64,000 bases of DNA from the NCBI GenBank assembly GCA_018340805.1, contig JACMZG010001870.1, positions 49,058,468-49,122,467 on the forward strand, in the 5' to 3' direction. The notes under the pieces are model-generated. The model saw only the letters and a list, made by a program, of their open reading frames with translations. It did not search any database and was not told where the DNA came from. The DNA is from Microvelia longipes (lineage: Eukaryota; Arthropoda; Insecta; Hemiptera; Veliidae). Of the stretch, positions 1 to 10,890 are shown piece after piece. The position numbers were made by a program, and so were the translations under genes. Position 1 is the stretch's first letter; each line of letters starts with the position of its first letter.

Positions 1-783
1 AAGGACTTCATTGCAATCAGATAAAAAAAATAAGTACCTATATTGGTTTAAATATTTATTATAATTAAAGTATTACCGGCATTTAACTAAATAAACCTAG
101 CTTTAATCAACCTAACATCTTATTTGCACTGATGACGACCTTATTTACGCTTACAAAGTGACGTATGAGTTTGGATCCCATTCAACCAAATTCATCTACG
201 CGACATTCTGGCCTAATTCATCTTTAAGGGCATTAACTCTGGTCCTATCAAATTATAGATATTTCTTTATAAGATTGCATGATCTAATTCTACAAATCCA
301 ACTGTGATCATCTCAGCTAAATTTCAAGGAGATACATCTCAGACTAGAGAAAGAAAAACAATGAGAGAGAGAGGGAACACAAAGTGGGGAAGCTCGGAGG
401 TACGGCTGGATAGGTAAGAGTGGCTTTAGGTTCGTTGATGGGAAGTTCGGGTATCAAATTATGACATGAAATTATGATCTAGAATTCTCCTTTAGGAATT
501 TACTAGTATGAGCCAGGTCTATTAGGTTCTATTTATTAATAACCAAAAATAACTATTACCATGATCGTTAATTGTGAATAAATAATTAATTTTAACTTTA
601 TAATTTATTTATGACTTGTAAACCCCTTATTTAACTTTGGGCAGAAGCTCTAATATGTATAGTGACTGAAGCATGCCAAAACTCTAAGAAAGGTCTTCAC
701 AGTTTTAATTCAAATAAATATTAAAATCAATGATGTGAATTACTTAATTAATATGGACTACCATTATGTTATACAGCACTTAC
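1..783. other. Intron sequence, nothing recognised
   Basis: AT-rich sequence downstream of the last visible NELL exon, with no exon-like, RNA-like or repeat-family signal that I can support. It should be the 5' part of the next intron, because the donor at 777-783 opens onto it. Confidence 0.6.
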
Positions 784-975
784 CTGGACAGAATTTGCAG
801 CACTCGTCTGGAACGCTGAACTGCTGATGAGCTGGACACGGCAGCTCGGGGCACATGCTTTCAGGGTCTATCCTGGTGCAGTGCATGGAGCCGTCTCTGC
901 ATTGGCACTCAACGCATTGTTTTAAACTAACTACATCACCGTGCTGGTAAAGTCTTCCACGCAAGTAGCATTGCT
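784..975 (-). CDS. NELL-type exon: second VWC domain
   Basis: This 192-nt exon encodes the second von Willebrand C domain of the NELL-like protein, a cysteine-rich extracellular module. The reading gives QCYLRGRLYQHGDVV, then a CVECQC knot, MCPELPCP and the closing DECCKFCPG, the usual CC-x-x-C end of a VWC domain. NELL proteins have the same layout here (MCPPLNC, then CCxVC). The acceptor AG is at 976-977 and the donor GTAAGTG at 777-783. The exon starts with two bases that complete the codon left open by the 2988-3081 exon and ends with one base of a split Gly codon. A 21-bp tandem array begins about 8 bp from the acceptor. The next exon (first EGF) is outside the window. Confidence 0.9.
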
Positions 976-984
976 CTGTAATAC

Positions 985-1215
985 ATCAACAGAAAGTATC
1001 AGTAATCAACAAAAGATCAGTACATCAACAGAAACAGTATCAAAGTATCAGTACAATCAAAAAGTATCAGACAGAAAGTTATCCAGTACATCAACAGAAA
1101 GTATCAGTACATCAACAGAAAGTATCAGTACATCACAGAAGATCAGTACATCAACAGAAAAAGTATCAGTACATCAACAGAAAGTACAGTAATCAACAGA
1201 AAGTATCAGTACATC
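985..1215. repeat. Minisatellite, ~21-bp unit
   Basis: About a dozen imperfect copies of a unit like AGTACATCAACAGAAAGTATC. In transcript (minus) sense the unit reads as a pyrimidine-rich stretch, and the copy nearest the exon supplies the tract before the 3' splice site at 976. It is open in one plus frame, but that ORF is only the repeat. Confidence 0.9.
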
Positions 1216-1327
1216 AACTGCTTCACCAAATAATAACTAAAATAACACTTACTAATGTCACGAATAGAGCCCGGTAGCTAAGTGTGGTGTAAGTAGAATA
1301 ATAGAAAAGTGTAATATTAGCAATGCA

Positions 1328-1842
1328 ATATATCTTTTGATACTGCCGAGTTTTGCAAAACATGAATAGTAGACACAAATATAATTGTGCGAGAGACACC
1401 TAGTAATGTACCAAGCAAGATGCAATGCTAACTTTTGGGAACTGTTTCATCATTCGATATTTGTCATCATTATGGCTCGACATAATGTCATGTCCCACTC
1501 CGTTTCGTTACGTCAACTCATCAGGCGCCGGCAGAGTGAACTCATCGACCTTTAATTAAAATTTCGAAGAATATAGCGTGAAGTACTTACCAGAGACGAG
1601 CGGTGCTCTCTTACCGCCATCATGGCATGGTAATCAAACATAATATCATTTATACTACCGAGTTTTTGAAAACATAAATAGTGGACACAATAAATGTGTG
1701 AGAGACACCTATGAAATGTAACAAGCAAAATGCAAGCAATCTGGGAACTGTTTCCATCATTCGACATTGTCATCATTGAGCTCGACATAATGTCATGTAC
1801 CACTTCTGTTTCGTTACGTCTAACTCATTCAGGGCGTCGGTA
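1328..1842. repeat. Two tandem copies of a ~200-bp dispersed sequence
   Basis: The block at about 1328-1535 recurs at about 1645-1842 with many substitutions and small indels. Shared landmarks are TACTGCCGAGTTTTGCAAAAC-like, a GTGxGAGAGACACCTA block and TCGACATAATGTCATGT near the end. A third, shorter piece lies at about 19078-19145. I do not recognise the family. Confidence 0.75.
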
Positions 1843-1982
1843 AGCTTGACTCACTTCTGATTTGTTTCTATGCATCGCAATTTAGTGTTTAGGCTGTACC
1901 GGGTTCGCATTGATTTACGCACACCGTACAACCTTTACAATTCTTATGATGTGGACAGAGAAGAAATACACATGCTTCATAC

Positions 1983-2359
1983 NNNNNNNNNNNNNNNNNN
2001 NNNNNNNNNNNNNNNNNNNNNNNNNNNNNNNNNNNNNNNNNNNNNNNNNNNNNNNNNNNNNNNNNNNNNNNNNNNNNNNNNNNNNNNNNNNNNNNNNNNN
2101 NNNNNNNNNNNNNNNNNNNNNNNNNNNNNNNNNNNNNNNNNNNNNNNNNNNNNNNNNNNNNNNNNNNNNNNNNNNNNNNNNNNNNNNNNNNNNNNNNNNN
2201 NNNNNNNNNNNNNNNNNNNNNNNNNNNNNNNNNNNNNNNNNNNNNNNNNNNNNNNNNNNNNNNNNNNNNNNNNNNNNNNNNNNNNNNNNNNNNNNNNNNN
2301 NNNNNNNNNNNNNNNNNNNNNNNNNNNNNNNNNNNNNNNNNNNNNNNNNNNNNNNNNNN
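1983..2359. other. Assembly gap (377 N)
   Basis: Unbroken run of N inside the intron between the two VWC exons. Long X-filled reading frames across it have no meaning. The true length may differ. Confidence 1.
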
Positions 2360-2375
2360 AGTCTTTACACTGACC

Positions 2376-2572
2376 TTTGACACCACGCGAGGTCTGGGGT
2401 TCGCATCCCAGGTTCCGCTCTAGAGATTATTGTTAGATAAATTTAATATGCAACCATTAGAATACATTTTGAGCGTAACGGTGCTACTAACACCCGAGGT
2501 GGTTACCACAGGGGTTATTTCTGATGAGCCGTAAGGCATTAAACGGGCAGTAGTATTATTATTATATATGAG
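2376..2572 (+). mobile_element. Decayed ~225-bp tRNA-headed SINE (family S2)
   Basis: Begins just after the gap with a box-B-like GGGGTTCGCATCCC. It then follows the S2 layout: CTCTAGAGATT, AACACCCGAGGTGG, CAGGGG, a GATGAGCCGTAAGGC hairpin remnant, AAACGGGCAG and a TTA-rich tail. The head is lost in or next to the gap. Compare the intact copy at 21567-21790. Confidence 0.7.
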
Positions 2573-2987
2573 AGTAGTATGTGTGTGTTCCTGTCTTTTA
2601 AGTGCAGGACATAAACTGACTATAGTAGGACCTGCGGTGTTTCAGGTTAGTGTTATGAAAACTTACTGTTAAGTCTCGGCTACTGCCTTTAACACAAAAT
2701 GTCTTTGTCTGAAGTGAAAATTAAACTGACATTATTTTTTACGTTCTATAATAGAACTTACTGTAACTTGTACTGTTTACTTATAAATTTAAGTGTTAAA
2801 AGTCTTCGCAAAGGTGTTAAGGTCACTTTGCCAATGTTTCAATTTTTTAACGAAGTAACGGGATTGCTTTCTTTTATAAATTTTACTATTCTACGAATAT
2901 GGCTCTTTAGTAAGAAGATCTCTTATGTATAATCAGACAATTTAACTGTCTGATTCGGTTAGAGTCGAAATCAATTTAGATACTTAC
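2573..2987. other. Intron, nothing recognised
   Basis: AT-rich intron between the S2 fragment and the VWC1 exon. A 77-codon plus-strand frame at 2699-2932 has no family features and I do not count it as a gene. Confidence 0.5.
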
Positions 2988-3081
2988 TAAGACACGTAGG
3001 ACAGCACTCGCCTGGTTTCAGTATTGGCATCTTACAGTTTATCTGAGGACACTGGACTGGCCTGCACTCCACCTCACCATG
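2988..3081 (-). CDS. NELL-type exon: 3' half of first VWC domain
   Basis: This 94-nt exon completes the first VWC domain. It reads HGEVECRPVQCPQINC, then MPILKPGECCPTCL, ending on one base of a split codon. The acceptor follows a strong pyrimidine tract (TTTTCTGTGTTTCAG on the minus strand; AG at 3082-3083). The donor is GTAAGTA at 2981-2987. The upstream exon (10891-11019) ends in phase 0 and this one starts in phase 0, giving ...CACV|HGEVEC..., which aligns with NELL CTCKSGAVEC. Joined to the 784-975 exon it gives CPTCLKQCYLRG, matching the NELL VWC1-VWC2 border. The small size would hide it from most gene finders. Confidence 0.92.
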
Positions 3082-3109
3082 CTGAAACACAGAAAATAGT
3101 AGTAGCTGG

Positions 3110-4158
3110 GTCCGAAACGAAACTGAGAGCACTACAGTCGCTAAATTAGTGTCGGAGTCCAACACAGATCTGAGACCGCTAGAGTCGCTAACTAGTGGTA
3201 TTAGAGTTCAACACAGATCTCAGAGTGCTATAGTCGCTAACTTAGTATCGGAGTTCAACACGGATCTGAGAGCGCTACAGTCGCTAACTAGTAGTATCGA
3301 AGTTACGGATCTTTCTTCACAGTCACTAACTGGTAGTATCGAAGACGGATTGAGAGCGATACAGTCACTAACTGGTAGTATCGAAGTTCAAAACGGATCT
3401 GAGAGCGATACAGTCACTAACTGGTGTATCGAAGTTCAACACGGATCTGAGAGCGATACAGTCACTAATGGTAGTATCGAAGTTCAACACGGATCTGAGA
3501 GCAGATACAGTCACTAACGGTAGTATCGAAGTTCAACACGGATCTGAGAGCGATACAGTCACTAACTGGTAGTATCGAAGTTCAACACGGATCTGAGAGC
3601 GATACAGTCACTAACTGGTAGTATAGAAGTTCAACACGGATCTGAGAGCGTACAGTCACTAACTCGTATCGAAGTTCAATACGGATCTGAGAGCGATACA
3701 GTCACTAACTGGTAGTATCGAAGTTCAACACGGATCTGAGAGCGATACAGTCACTAACTGGTAGTATCGAAGTTCAACACGGATCTGAGAGCGATACAGT
3801 CACTAACTGGTAGTATCGAAGTTCAACACGGATCTGAGAGCGATACAGTCACTAACTGGTAGTATCGAAGTTCAATACCGATCTGAGAGCGATACAGTAA
3901 CTAACTGGTAGTATTGAACTTTAACACGGACCTGAGAGCGCTACAGTTGCTAACTTAGAGTCGGGGTCTAACACAGAAATGATAGCGCTACAGTCACTAA
4001 CTAGTAGAATAAGAGTTCAATACAGATCTCAAAGCGCTACAGATCGTTACTAGTAGTATCGGAGTTCAATACGGATCTGAGAGCGATACAGTCGCTAACT
4101 ATAATTGTATGGGGGTCCGACACTGAACTCAGATCGCTACTGTCCCTAGCTAGTGTGT
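3110..4158. repeat. Minisatellite, 49-bp unit, ~20 copies
   Basis: A head-to-tail array of about 49 bp; landmarks in each unit are GTTCAACACGGATCTGAGAG, CGATACAGTCACTAACTGG and TAGTATCGAA. Units in the middle (about 3350-3900) are almost identical and both ends are diverged, as expected for a spreading array. It begins about 26 bp from the acceptor of the 2988-3081 exon. Confidence 0.95.
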
Positions 4159-5485
4159 AGCAACAATTTAAAAGGGTAACTATTCAAACTCTAAAAGGTA
4201 TGCTTTTGTCTTGTTCTATAAAAAAAATCCTATTTTTATTCGTTTAACAACATTCGATTTTGCATCTAAATTGAATGACGCAGTATGTTTTACTGATTTA
4301 GTATCACATACTCACGCTAACGCAATTAGTGCGTCTTTTTTCATTGTAGCTCTTTAGTATATCCAACAACCTTTAGGTCCAGTGGTGACGTCTCAAAAAT
4401 TAAAAACTTAAACGGCCAACAACTCCGATCAACAAGGATACCAACAAAGGATTTTCGTCGTGCCTCATTTTGTGTTTATTAACGTCAATGTTCAGTTCTT
4501 GGATAGGTAACCACTGATGATACCACTTAAAATAGATTGTATTTTAGCCATTTTTAAAGAAAATTACGCTTAATGAGGTTGTCAGCGTGTTTTTATTTTC
4601 TGTGAACTAGATGAAGCGAGTCCAATGTGATAAGAACAAGTGCAGTGGTTTTGAATTATTTCGAGGCACCCTGCACCCGCTTACTTTTAAAAGAAAATTG
4701 AAAAGAAAAAATTAAATTATTTTAAACATTTGAAAGGAAAATAGAAATTTATTAAATTATCTTTAAGAGTCTAATTTTCTAAAATAGAATATGAGACAAT
4801 TGAAAATTAAATGGAAAACCCTGATGATTTAAACAGATAACTTTCAAACAAAATTTGAGATTTAGAAGTTTTAAGGAAAGACTTTTAAGGAATTATAATA
4901 AAGAAAGGGTTTATTTTTAGCGGGGGGAGGGGGTTCTGAGGAGGCAGACTTAGTGAGAAAATAAAATGGGTACGGCTGACTTTTCCATCGAATTTAAGAG
5001 AAAGGAATATTGTTTTTCATTTCTTGCTTCTAGACAATTATCTATTTTATAACAAGATATGGTAAAATAACTTAAGAAATAATGTAGTTCTTCATTGTAG
5101 ATTGCATAAAACGTTTAATTTGTCCCTGATTCTTGCTACCAAACTGATAAACTGCTTATGAACTAATACTCAACAACTTAAGGTCAAAAGTTTTTGGTAT
5201 GATAGGATTATTTGCTGCTGAAAGCAATTTATTCTATAGATAAATTTATTGATGAGTCATTTTGATAATATATAATTTATTAAGGTTTCTTTCTCTATTA
5301 GGATTCAAAGTATGAAGTATGCCATTCACGTTTTACGCTAGACTTGGCTCCTTTTTTACACGCATGTGTTTTTGTCTGAATTTTTCTTTTACTATTTTAT
5401 TTTTATATTTTGTAAACTCTATGAATAGATAAATAAATTCTATATACAAATTTGACCGATTTTCAAAAGAAATTTAGAATTGCTA
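4159..5485. other. Intron, nothing recognised
   Basis: Very AT-rich intron with long A and T runs and no ORF, RNA gene or repeat family that I can support. Confidence 0.5.
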
Positions 5486-5664
5486 TAGAACGACACACGG
5501 CTAACATCAGTTGACAGCGCGGGAAATAATGCGAGGGAGCCATAACGTTAGTCCAGGATATTAAATCCTGCCCTCAATTTAAAATCAGGCCAACCTTATT
5601 GGTTTCCCAACATTTTTACATTTTTTTCTACGCTGTCAACTGATTTTAACCGTGTGCCGAACTA
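5486..5664. mobile_element. MITE family M1, copy 1
   Basis: Non-coding element of about 179 bp with ~40-bp terminal inverted repeats starting TAGWWCGACACACGGC and running into CAGTTGACAGCG. It is flanked by TA on both sides (5484-5485 and 5665-5666), as for Tc1/mariner-type insertions. Two further copies at 30438-30611 and 43456-43631 share both ends and the middle (GCCAATAAGGTT-like, GCCCTCAATTT, AGGCCAACCTTATTGG). Confidence 0.85.
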
Positions 5665-6222
5665 TAGAATGTTGTAAATTTGTCGAATGGCGTGTATATG
5701 AAGGATGAAAGAAAGTGGTCTCTCATTAGCTAATTATTCAATTCAGTTGAGATAAATAAGAAAAAACACCTTTCTTATATTAAAGACGGTACATTGGAAT
5801 GAAGAAGATAGAAAGAGTTATCTTATTAGAAACGAACAGGTCCTGGAGAGATTTTTTTTCGTTTTGCAATATTTAATACCGTTACGCTACGTTTTAGGGG
5901 ATACATTAAATACTCCTAGCTAGCCAAAACTTGTAGGGGAAGGGGCCCAAAGCAATGACATAGAGGTCGATGTTTCACAACTTTTATGCGATTTACACTG
6001 AAAACTGCTTCGTCAAAAGGAAAGGGGGTTTTCCAGGAGGAAGGGCTCCCCTAGCCTCCTCTTACTACGGCTATGGACCTAGTACACTACCCTTGGAAAT
6101 AAATCCCTCTATAAGCATTTCTGTTTACCATGAATAGTACTCGGCTAGCTCTCTATATCTCTTAATTGTAATAAAGATTATTAAAATATAGAGCATACAA
6201 GGGATAAAAAGCACAAATACAA
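5665..6222. other. Intron, nothing recognised
   Basis: AT-rich intron without identifiable features. Confidence 0.5.
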
Positions 6223-6224
6223 GG

Positions 6225-6400
6225 CATTGCGACTAATAATAGAGATGGCTTAAGGCTCTACAACTACTATTAGAGATGGCAAACCTCTTTAAACCTACAT
6301 GTAGGAATGGCATAAAGTCTTTACAACTATTAGTATGAATGGCACAAAGCATTGTGATTGCTAGTAGGGATGGCATAAGTCGTTAAAACTACTAAGTTTT
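6225..6400. repeat. Short minisatellite, ~40-bp unit
   Basis: Four to five diverged units carrying AGGGATGGCATAAAG followed by a CTACAACTACTA-like stretch. Confidence 0.7.
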
Positions 6401-6461
6401 AGTAATTGACTTTGTATGAAGCATAATATAATATAATCACCGCAAGAAATGGGTGGCTCTC

Positions 6462-6552
6462 TGTTAACGATAATACGATTACTCCTATAATACGGTTACT
6501 CCCTTAATACGATAACTCTCCTAATACGATAACCACCTTAATACAATAAGTC
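6462..6552. repeat. Short tandem repeat, ~19-bp unit
   Basis: Five units of the type TAATACGATAACTCCC. A run of 12 G at 6582-6593 follows shortly after. Confidence 0.75.
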
Positions 6553-7199
6553 ACAGGATGGAAAGTAGGTTGGCATTGCGTGGGGGGGGGGGGGGTAATA
6601 CATTACATGTTTTTCTTGCCCTTTGTCACATAATTTACTTTATGTTGTTCAAAATAAAGTTACTTTGTAAGTTACCGAAAAGGGATTTTCCGTGTAAGAA
6701 AAAAAACTTTGCTCCCCAGAGAGGCCTCAGGTGTTTTTCTCTCGCACATTCTCTTCCAAGAAAATCTTTAGACTTTAGTTCTTAGCCCGCTAAAGTTTCA
6801 AACAAGGATAAATTATGGATCTTAAAGTCGCAAAGCCTCTACCGATGTTGAAGTAAGTATGTCAACCGACATTGGAAACATCAATAGTACTAGGGGATTT
6901 TATCACGAAAGAACACTGAGGTGGCAGATTATGATAACAAAAGTTTTTATCAATTCTAAAAAAAAATGTTTACTTAAAATTATGGGATAATTTAACTAAA
7001 ATTGAGAAAAACTTTTTTAAGATCATTAAAAGTCTAAAGTTAATTTATTTCTTATTTAAGTTAAATGGGTATGAGGTATCTCGGAAAATTTCTTCCATAA
7101 TATTTTCGCTTATTGTTAGCTCTTCGGTCACGCATAGCTTGTCTTCAGAATATGCAAATCACCCAATTTATTTTGGATTACTACTTGGGATTCTAAAAT

Positions 7200-7375
7200 C
7201 AGTCTCGTATTTTTGGATCATAAAAGTTAAGCAGCATCAAGCGTGGTCAGTGCCTGGATGGGGGACCACTGGAAACGGATGTATTTACGATCCATAAACT
7301 CACTATTGAGGACGAGCGAAGCGAGCCCGAAGCAGGGAGAATGAGCGTACCCCGTACCCGTCTTTTTTAAATTTG
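7200..7375 (+). mobile_element. 5S-rRNA-derived SINE (family S5)
   Basis: From about 7225 the sequence matches the 3' half of animal 5S rRNA: GATCA, AAGTTAAGCAGCATC (box A region) and GGTCAGTGCCTGGATGGG followed by GGACC (box C region). The body then carries GAGGACGAGCGAAGCGAG and GAATGAGCG, and the end is a CGTACCCCGTACCCG block before a T run. A 5S head joined to a non-5S body is the definition of a SINE3-type element. The element has an internal type-1 pol III promoter. The 5' half of the 5S region is missing or decayed. Other copies: 17520-17602, 34808-34915 and 59312-59405, all inverted. Confidence 0.8.
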
Positions 7376-7876
7376 TAGTTAAGGAGGAAAAATATGAAAT
7401 TATTAATAATGATAATACAATATTTGAAGGAAGCATAGATGAAAATAATGAATATATAAATAAAATTAATTAAAAATTCTTAGCTATTATTTTCCAAGAT
7501 ATTAATGTAATAAATCTCAAAAAGGAAAGTCACTTGCAGACGGTATTAACAGAGGCAAAATTAATTTTCTTTTATCAGCCCGTCATATTTTTCGACTTTA
7601 TTCTATAAAGGTAAAAATATTTATTTTTAATCTTTTCAGAATCCTGTCTAGACCTGAGCTTCTTTAATTACTAAGTATTTATCAAACTGTTATAATAATA
7701 AACATTTAATATAATATTATAAAAAATATATAGTTAAAATTATTAACAAATATTTTAAAAATAAAAATAAAGAAAATTATAAAATGAAACAAGCTGCCAA
7801 AATGTAGAACGAGGCTTCTTACCTGAGGTTTAAAATTTGAAGCTTAAATATGTAATGTGCTAGCGTGTCTACAAAA
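7376..7876. other. Intron, nothing recognised
   Basis: AT-rich intron between the 5S-headed SINE and the foldback element. Confidence 0.5.
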
Positions 7877-9035
7877 AATTCTGGCGCGGTGGTCCGCATG
7901 TCGTGCGAAATTCCTTTGGATGCGAGCACTCAAACCCAGAATACCTGGGTTCAAATCCTAGTAGGGACAATAATTTTTTGTCGTTTTTTTTACCTAATAT
8001 AAGTTAACAACTAGAAAATAATTCTGGTGCGGTGGTCCACATGTCGGGCGAATTTCCTTTGGATGCGTTGTTAAGTACGGAAACTTAACAACAATCCTGG
8101 TTGGAATAAAATTCTGGCGCGGTGGTCCGCATGTCGGGCGAATTTCCTTTGGATGCGTGTTTCCGTGCTTTTTACATTATATAAGTTTTCAACTACTAAA
8201 TAAATAATTCCGGCGCGGTGGTCCGCTGTCGGGCGAATTTCATTTAGAATGCGTGTTTCCGTGCTAAACAACCCATTTCTTGCTAATGCAAGAACCATGC
8301 CCATTGCGTGGTTCCGGTTCATGCTTTAGAACCTAAGCAGTTACTCAATTGTCAAGCACTGCTCGTAACTCATTTTGTCTCTATTTTCCAAAGGAAATGC
8401 GCTAAAACCTTTAAAGATAACTGACTAAGCTTAAAGATAAGTAACTAAGCTTTAAACTAGTGCAAATAATAGTGTGTACTTCTAATTTTAGAGGCATAGT
8501 GTTGTACAACAACAGGATGATTATGCGCATTTCCTTTGGAAAATACAGACAAAATGAGTTACCAGCAGTGCTGGTAATTTTTGTGGTTTATTCGACTTTT
8601 TGGTAACTTAGAGTGGTCGTATCGACTATTGACCGGTTTCATTCGATTCAGCGCCCAAAAATACATAGAAAACGACACCCTACTCGAAATTTATTTTTAT
8701 CGACCTAAATTTTGGTATTTGGTAATTTACAATGGTTTTTTCGACTTTTTGGTCACTTAGAGTGGTCGTGTCGACTTTTGTTTCGTTTCATTTGTTTCAG
8801 CGTCTCAAAAAACATAAATATTGACCTTTTACGCGGCAAAAAAATATTAACCCTGAATTTTGCCGATTTTTTAAAATGTTGCTGACTCAGCAAATCGGGT
8901 TAATGACGTCACAAAAACCTGGTTTTCAATAAGGTTTGTGTCCTCCCGAAGGTTAATTTTTGTACCAAGTTTGGTTAAAAAATATTATTCCGTTCGAAAG
9001 ATAGAGTGTTTACAAGAAAGTGTCTAGAAATACAT

Positions 9036-9053
9036 ATAATATATATATATATA

Positions 9054-9132
<79 letters not shown>
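9036..9132. repeat. (AT)n microsatellite
   Basis: Imperfect TA repeat. Together with 9370-9433 it is one array split by the hairpin element at 9161-9364; the uninterrupted equivalent is at 51246-51270 in FB copy 3. Confidence 0.95.
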
Positions 9133-9160
9133 ATGAAAAGGAAAGTACTCAGCGTACGTA

Positions 9161-9364
9161 AATAATAATAACTTACTGGAGGTGAAAAACGAGAGTTTGT
9201 AGGAGTTTAGAAATTTTCGAATTCGAAATTAGCGGGAGGTTCCCAGGTGACAGGTGAGTCGTCTGGGAACCTCCCGCTAATCTAGCTGAAGAAGACAACT
9301 CGTCGAAAATTTCTAAATTCCTACAAACTCTCGTTTTTCACCTCCTGTAAGTTATTATTATTTT
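9161..9364. mobile_element. Hairpin MITE inserted into an (AT)n array
   Basis: The outer arms pair over about 60 bp (AATAATAATAACTTACTGGA ... TTACAGGAGGTG-type complement; GAGAGTTTGTAGGA with TCCTACAAACTCTC). The inner arms pair around GCGGGAGGTTCCCAG and CTGGGAACCTCCCGC. The FB element at 51.2 kb shows the same flanks with only a short AT run, so this is an insertion. Confidence 0.8.
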
Positions 9365-9368
9365 ACAG

Positions 9369-9369
<1 letters not shown>

Positions 9370-9433
<64 letters not shown>
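9370..9433. repeat. (AT)n microsatellite
   Basis: Right half of the split TA array. Confidence 0.95.
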
Positions 9434-9779
9434 AAGTCTCGCGAAACGTATGTTTTCGTCATTAGGGACCTCTGAAACGGATTTGTGGTCCGAGGTTGGA
9501 CTTCTGCCATGACGCCTATGCCATTAGGCAAATTTCCAAAGGAAATTCGCTAAAAATGTGATCATGAATTCATAAAAATATATATTAAAAACTGCGCTAA
9601 CCACAGTTAACTTTGAGATCTCTCTTTATTAAATTAAATAACATTAGGCGAATTTCCAAAGGAAATTCGCTAAAACTTTAGAATTATTCAAAAAACTTAA
9701 AAGTTAGAATAATTCAGGCGCGGAGGTTCGCACGGCGGGAAAAAGTTTCATTGAAATGCGCGCTTTCTTGCTTATCAAT

Positions 9780-10290
9780 TTACTTGTTGCTCAAGTTTCC
9801 GTTATATGCTGTATAACCTGAGCATATAACGGAAAATTGTGAGCATATAATGAAAACATTGTGAGCATATAACGGAAACATTGTGAGCATATAACGAAAA
9901 CATTGTGAGCATATAACGAAAACATTGTGAGCATATAATGAAACATTGTGAGCATATAAAGAAACATTTGAGCATATAATAAACATGTGTAACCTGCATG
10001 TATAAACTGCATATAATATAAATGTATAACCTGAGCATATAACAGAACATTGTGAGCATATTAACGGAAAGATTTGTGACACGGAAAGATTGTGAGCATA
10101 TAACGGTAAGATTGTGAGCATATAACGGAGACATTGTGAGCATATAACGGAAACATGTGAGCATATAACGGAAAATTGTGAGCAATAACGTGAGCATATA
10201 ACGGAAACATTGTGAGCATATAACGGAAGCATTGCGAGCATATAACGGAAAAAATTTGGGCACATAACGGAAAAATTGTAGGCATATAAA
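9780..10290. repeat. Minisatellite, 22-bp unit
   Basis: About 20 copies of GAGCATATAACGGAAACATT plus GT. The unit lacks stops in several minus-strand frames, which explains the long repetitive ORFs there; none is a plausible protein. A degraded FB module lies just before it (9715-9775). Confidence 0.95.
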
Positions 10291-10369
10291 AGTAGCGTCA
10301 CAACTTTTCGTTTTTTCGAAATTTTCAGAGAAAGTGCTCATATTTAACCCATAGATTATACAGCGTGAT

Positions 10370-10740
10370 AAAAAATAAGCGCTGGTACCAAGATTCGTAC
10401 TCGCAAACTCTGGATTTTAGTGGTCATATCCACTCCGGACTAGCTTTGTTTTATTTAGTGTCCCCAAAAAACATGAAAAGCGACACCCTAAAATTTAAGT
10501 TTTCCGATAATTTATCACGGTTTTCGACTTTTTGATCGAATCTGGACCGTTTTTATTCAATTCAGTACCAAAAAAACTTAAATTAACTTTTTTCCCGTTG
10601 AAAATTTTAACCCTTAATGTTTTTAACATTTTGCTGACTCAGCTAACCGGATTATTGACGTCACATTAACCTGGTTCTCAATAGAGTTCCTGTCCTCCCC
10701 AATGTTCATTTTTTTTTGTACATCCTTAATAACCGAGTTA
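10370..10740 (+). mobile_element. Diverged FB tail
   Basis: Same order of landmarks as the FB tail: CATGAAAAGCGACACCCT, TTTTCGACTTTTTGATCG, a MARE-like TGCTGACTCAGCT at 10632-10644, TGACGTCA at 10656-10663, then AACCTGGTTCTCAATAGAG and CCTGTCCTCCCC. The modules and palindrome are missing. Confidence 0.7.
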
Positions 10741-10890
10741 CTCCGTTATTGATAATTTCATATTTCATAAAAAGCTTTTATAATTAATTAAATATCATGT
10801 AAAATGAAATTTTTACATCCTATTATTAATTTGAATCTTTTCAATAACAATTCTTGAACATTTATTTGTAGAACTAAATACAGAACTTAC

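Larger units (their letters stand above)
7877..9560 (+). mobile_element. Modular foldback element FB, copy 1
   Basis: Starts with four spaced copies of a module (TTCTGGCGCGGTGGTCCGCA, then TCGGGCGAATTTCCTTTGG). The first is tRNA-like, with a box-A-like GGCGCGGTGGTC and a box-B-like GGTTCAAATCC. A partial palindrome follows around 8240-8580, then a long tail with TTTTGGTCACTTAGAGTGG, a T-MARE at 8880-8892, TGACGTCA at 8904-8911, an (AT)n run, and GTCTCGCGAAACGTATG to the terminal hairpin AATTTCC-AAA-GGAAATT. No protein is encoded. Other copies: 44425-46318, 49933-51400 and 53455-54330. Confidence 0.75.

Noticed and set aside
1870..2386. ORFs of 156-167 codons around 1.9-2.4 kb
   Set aside because: They are mostly translated N.
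7225..7290. A functional 5S rRNA gene
   Set aside because: Only the 3' half of 5S is present, with substitutions, and it is fused to a SINE body.
9780..10341. Four minus-strand ORFs of 73-179 codons
   Set aside because: All translate a 22-bp minisatellite in different frames; frame changes follow unit indels.
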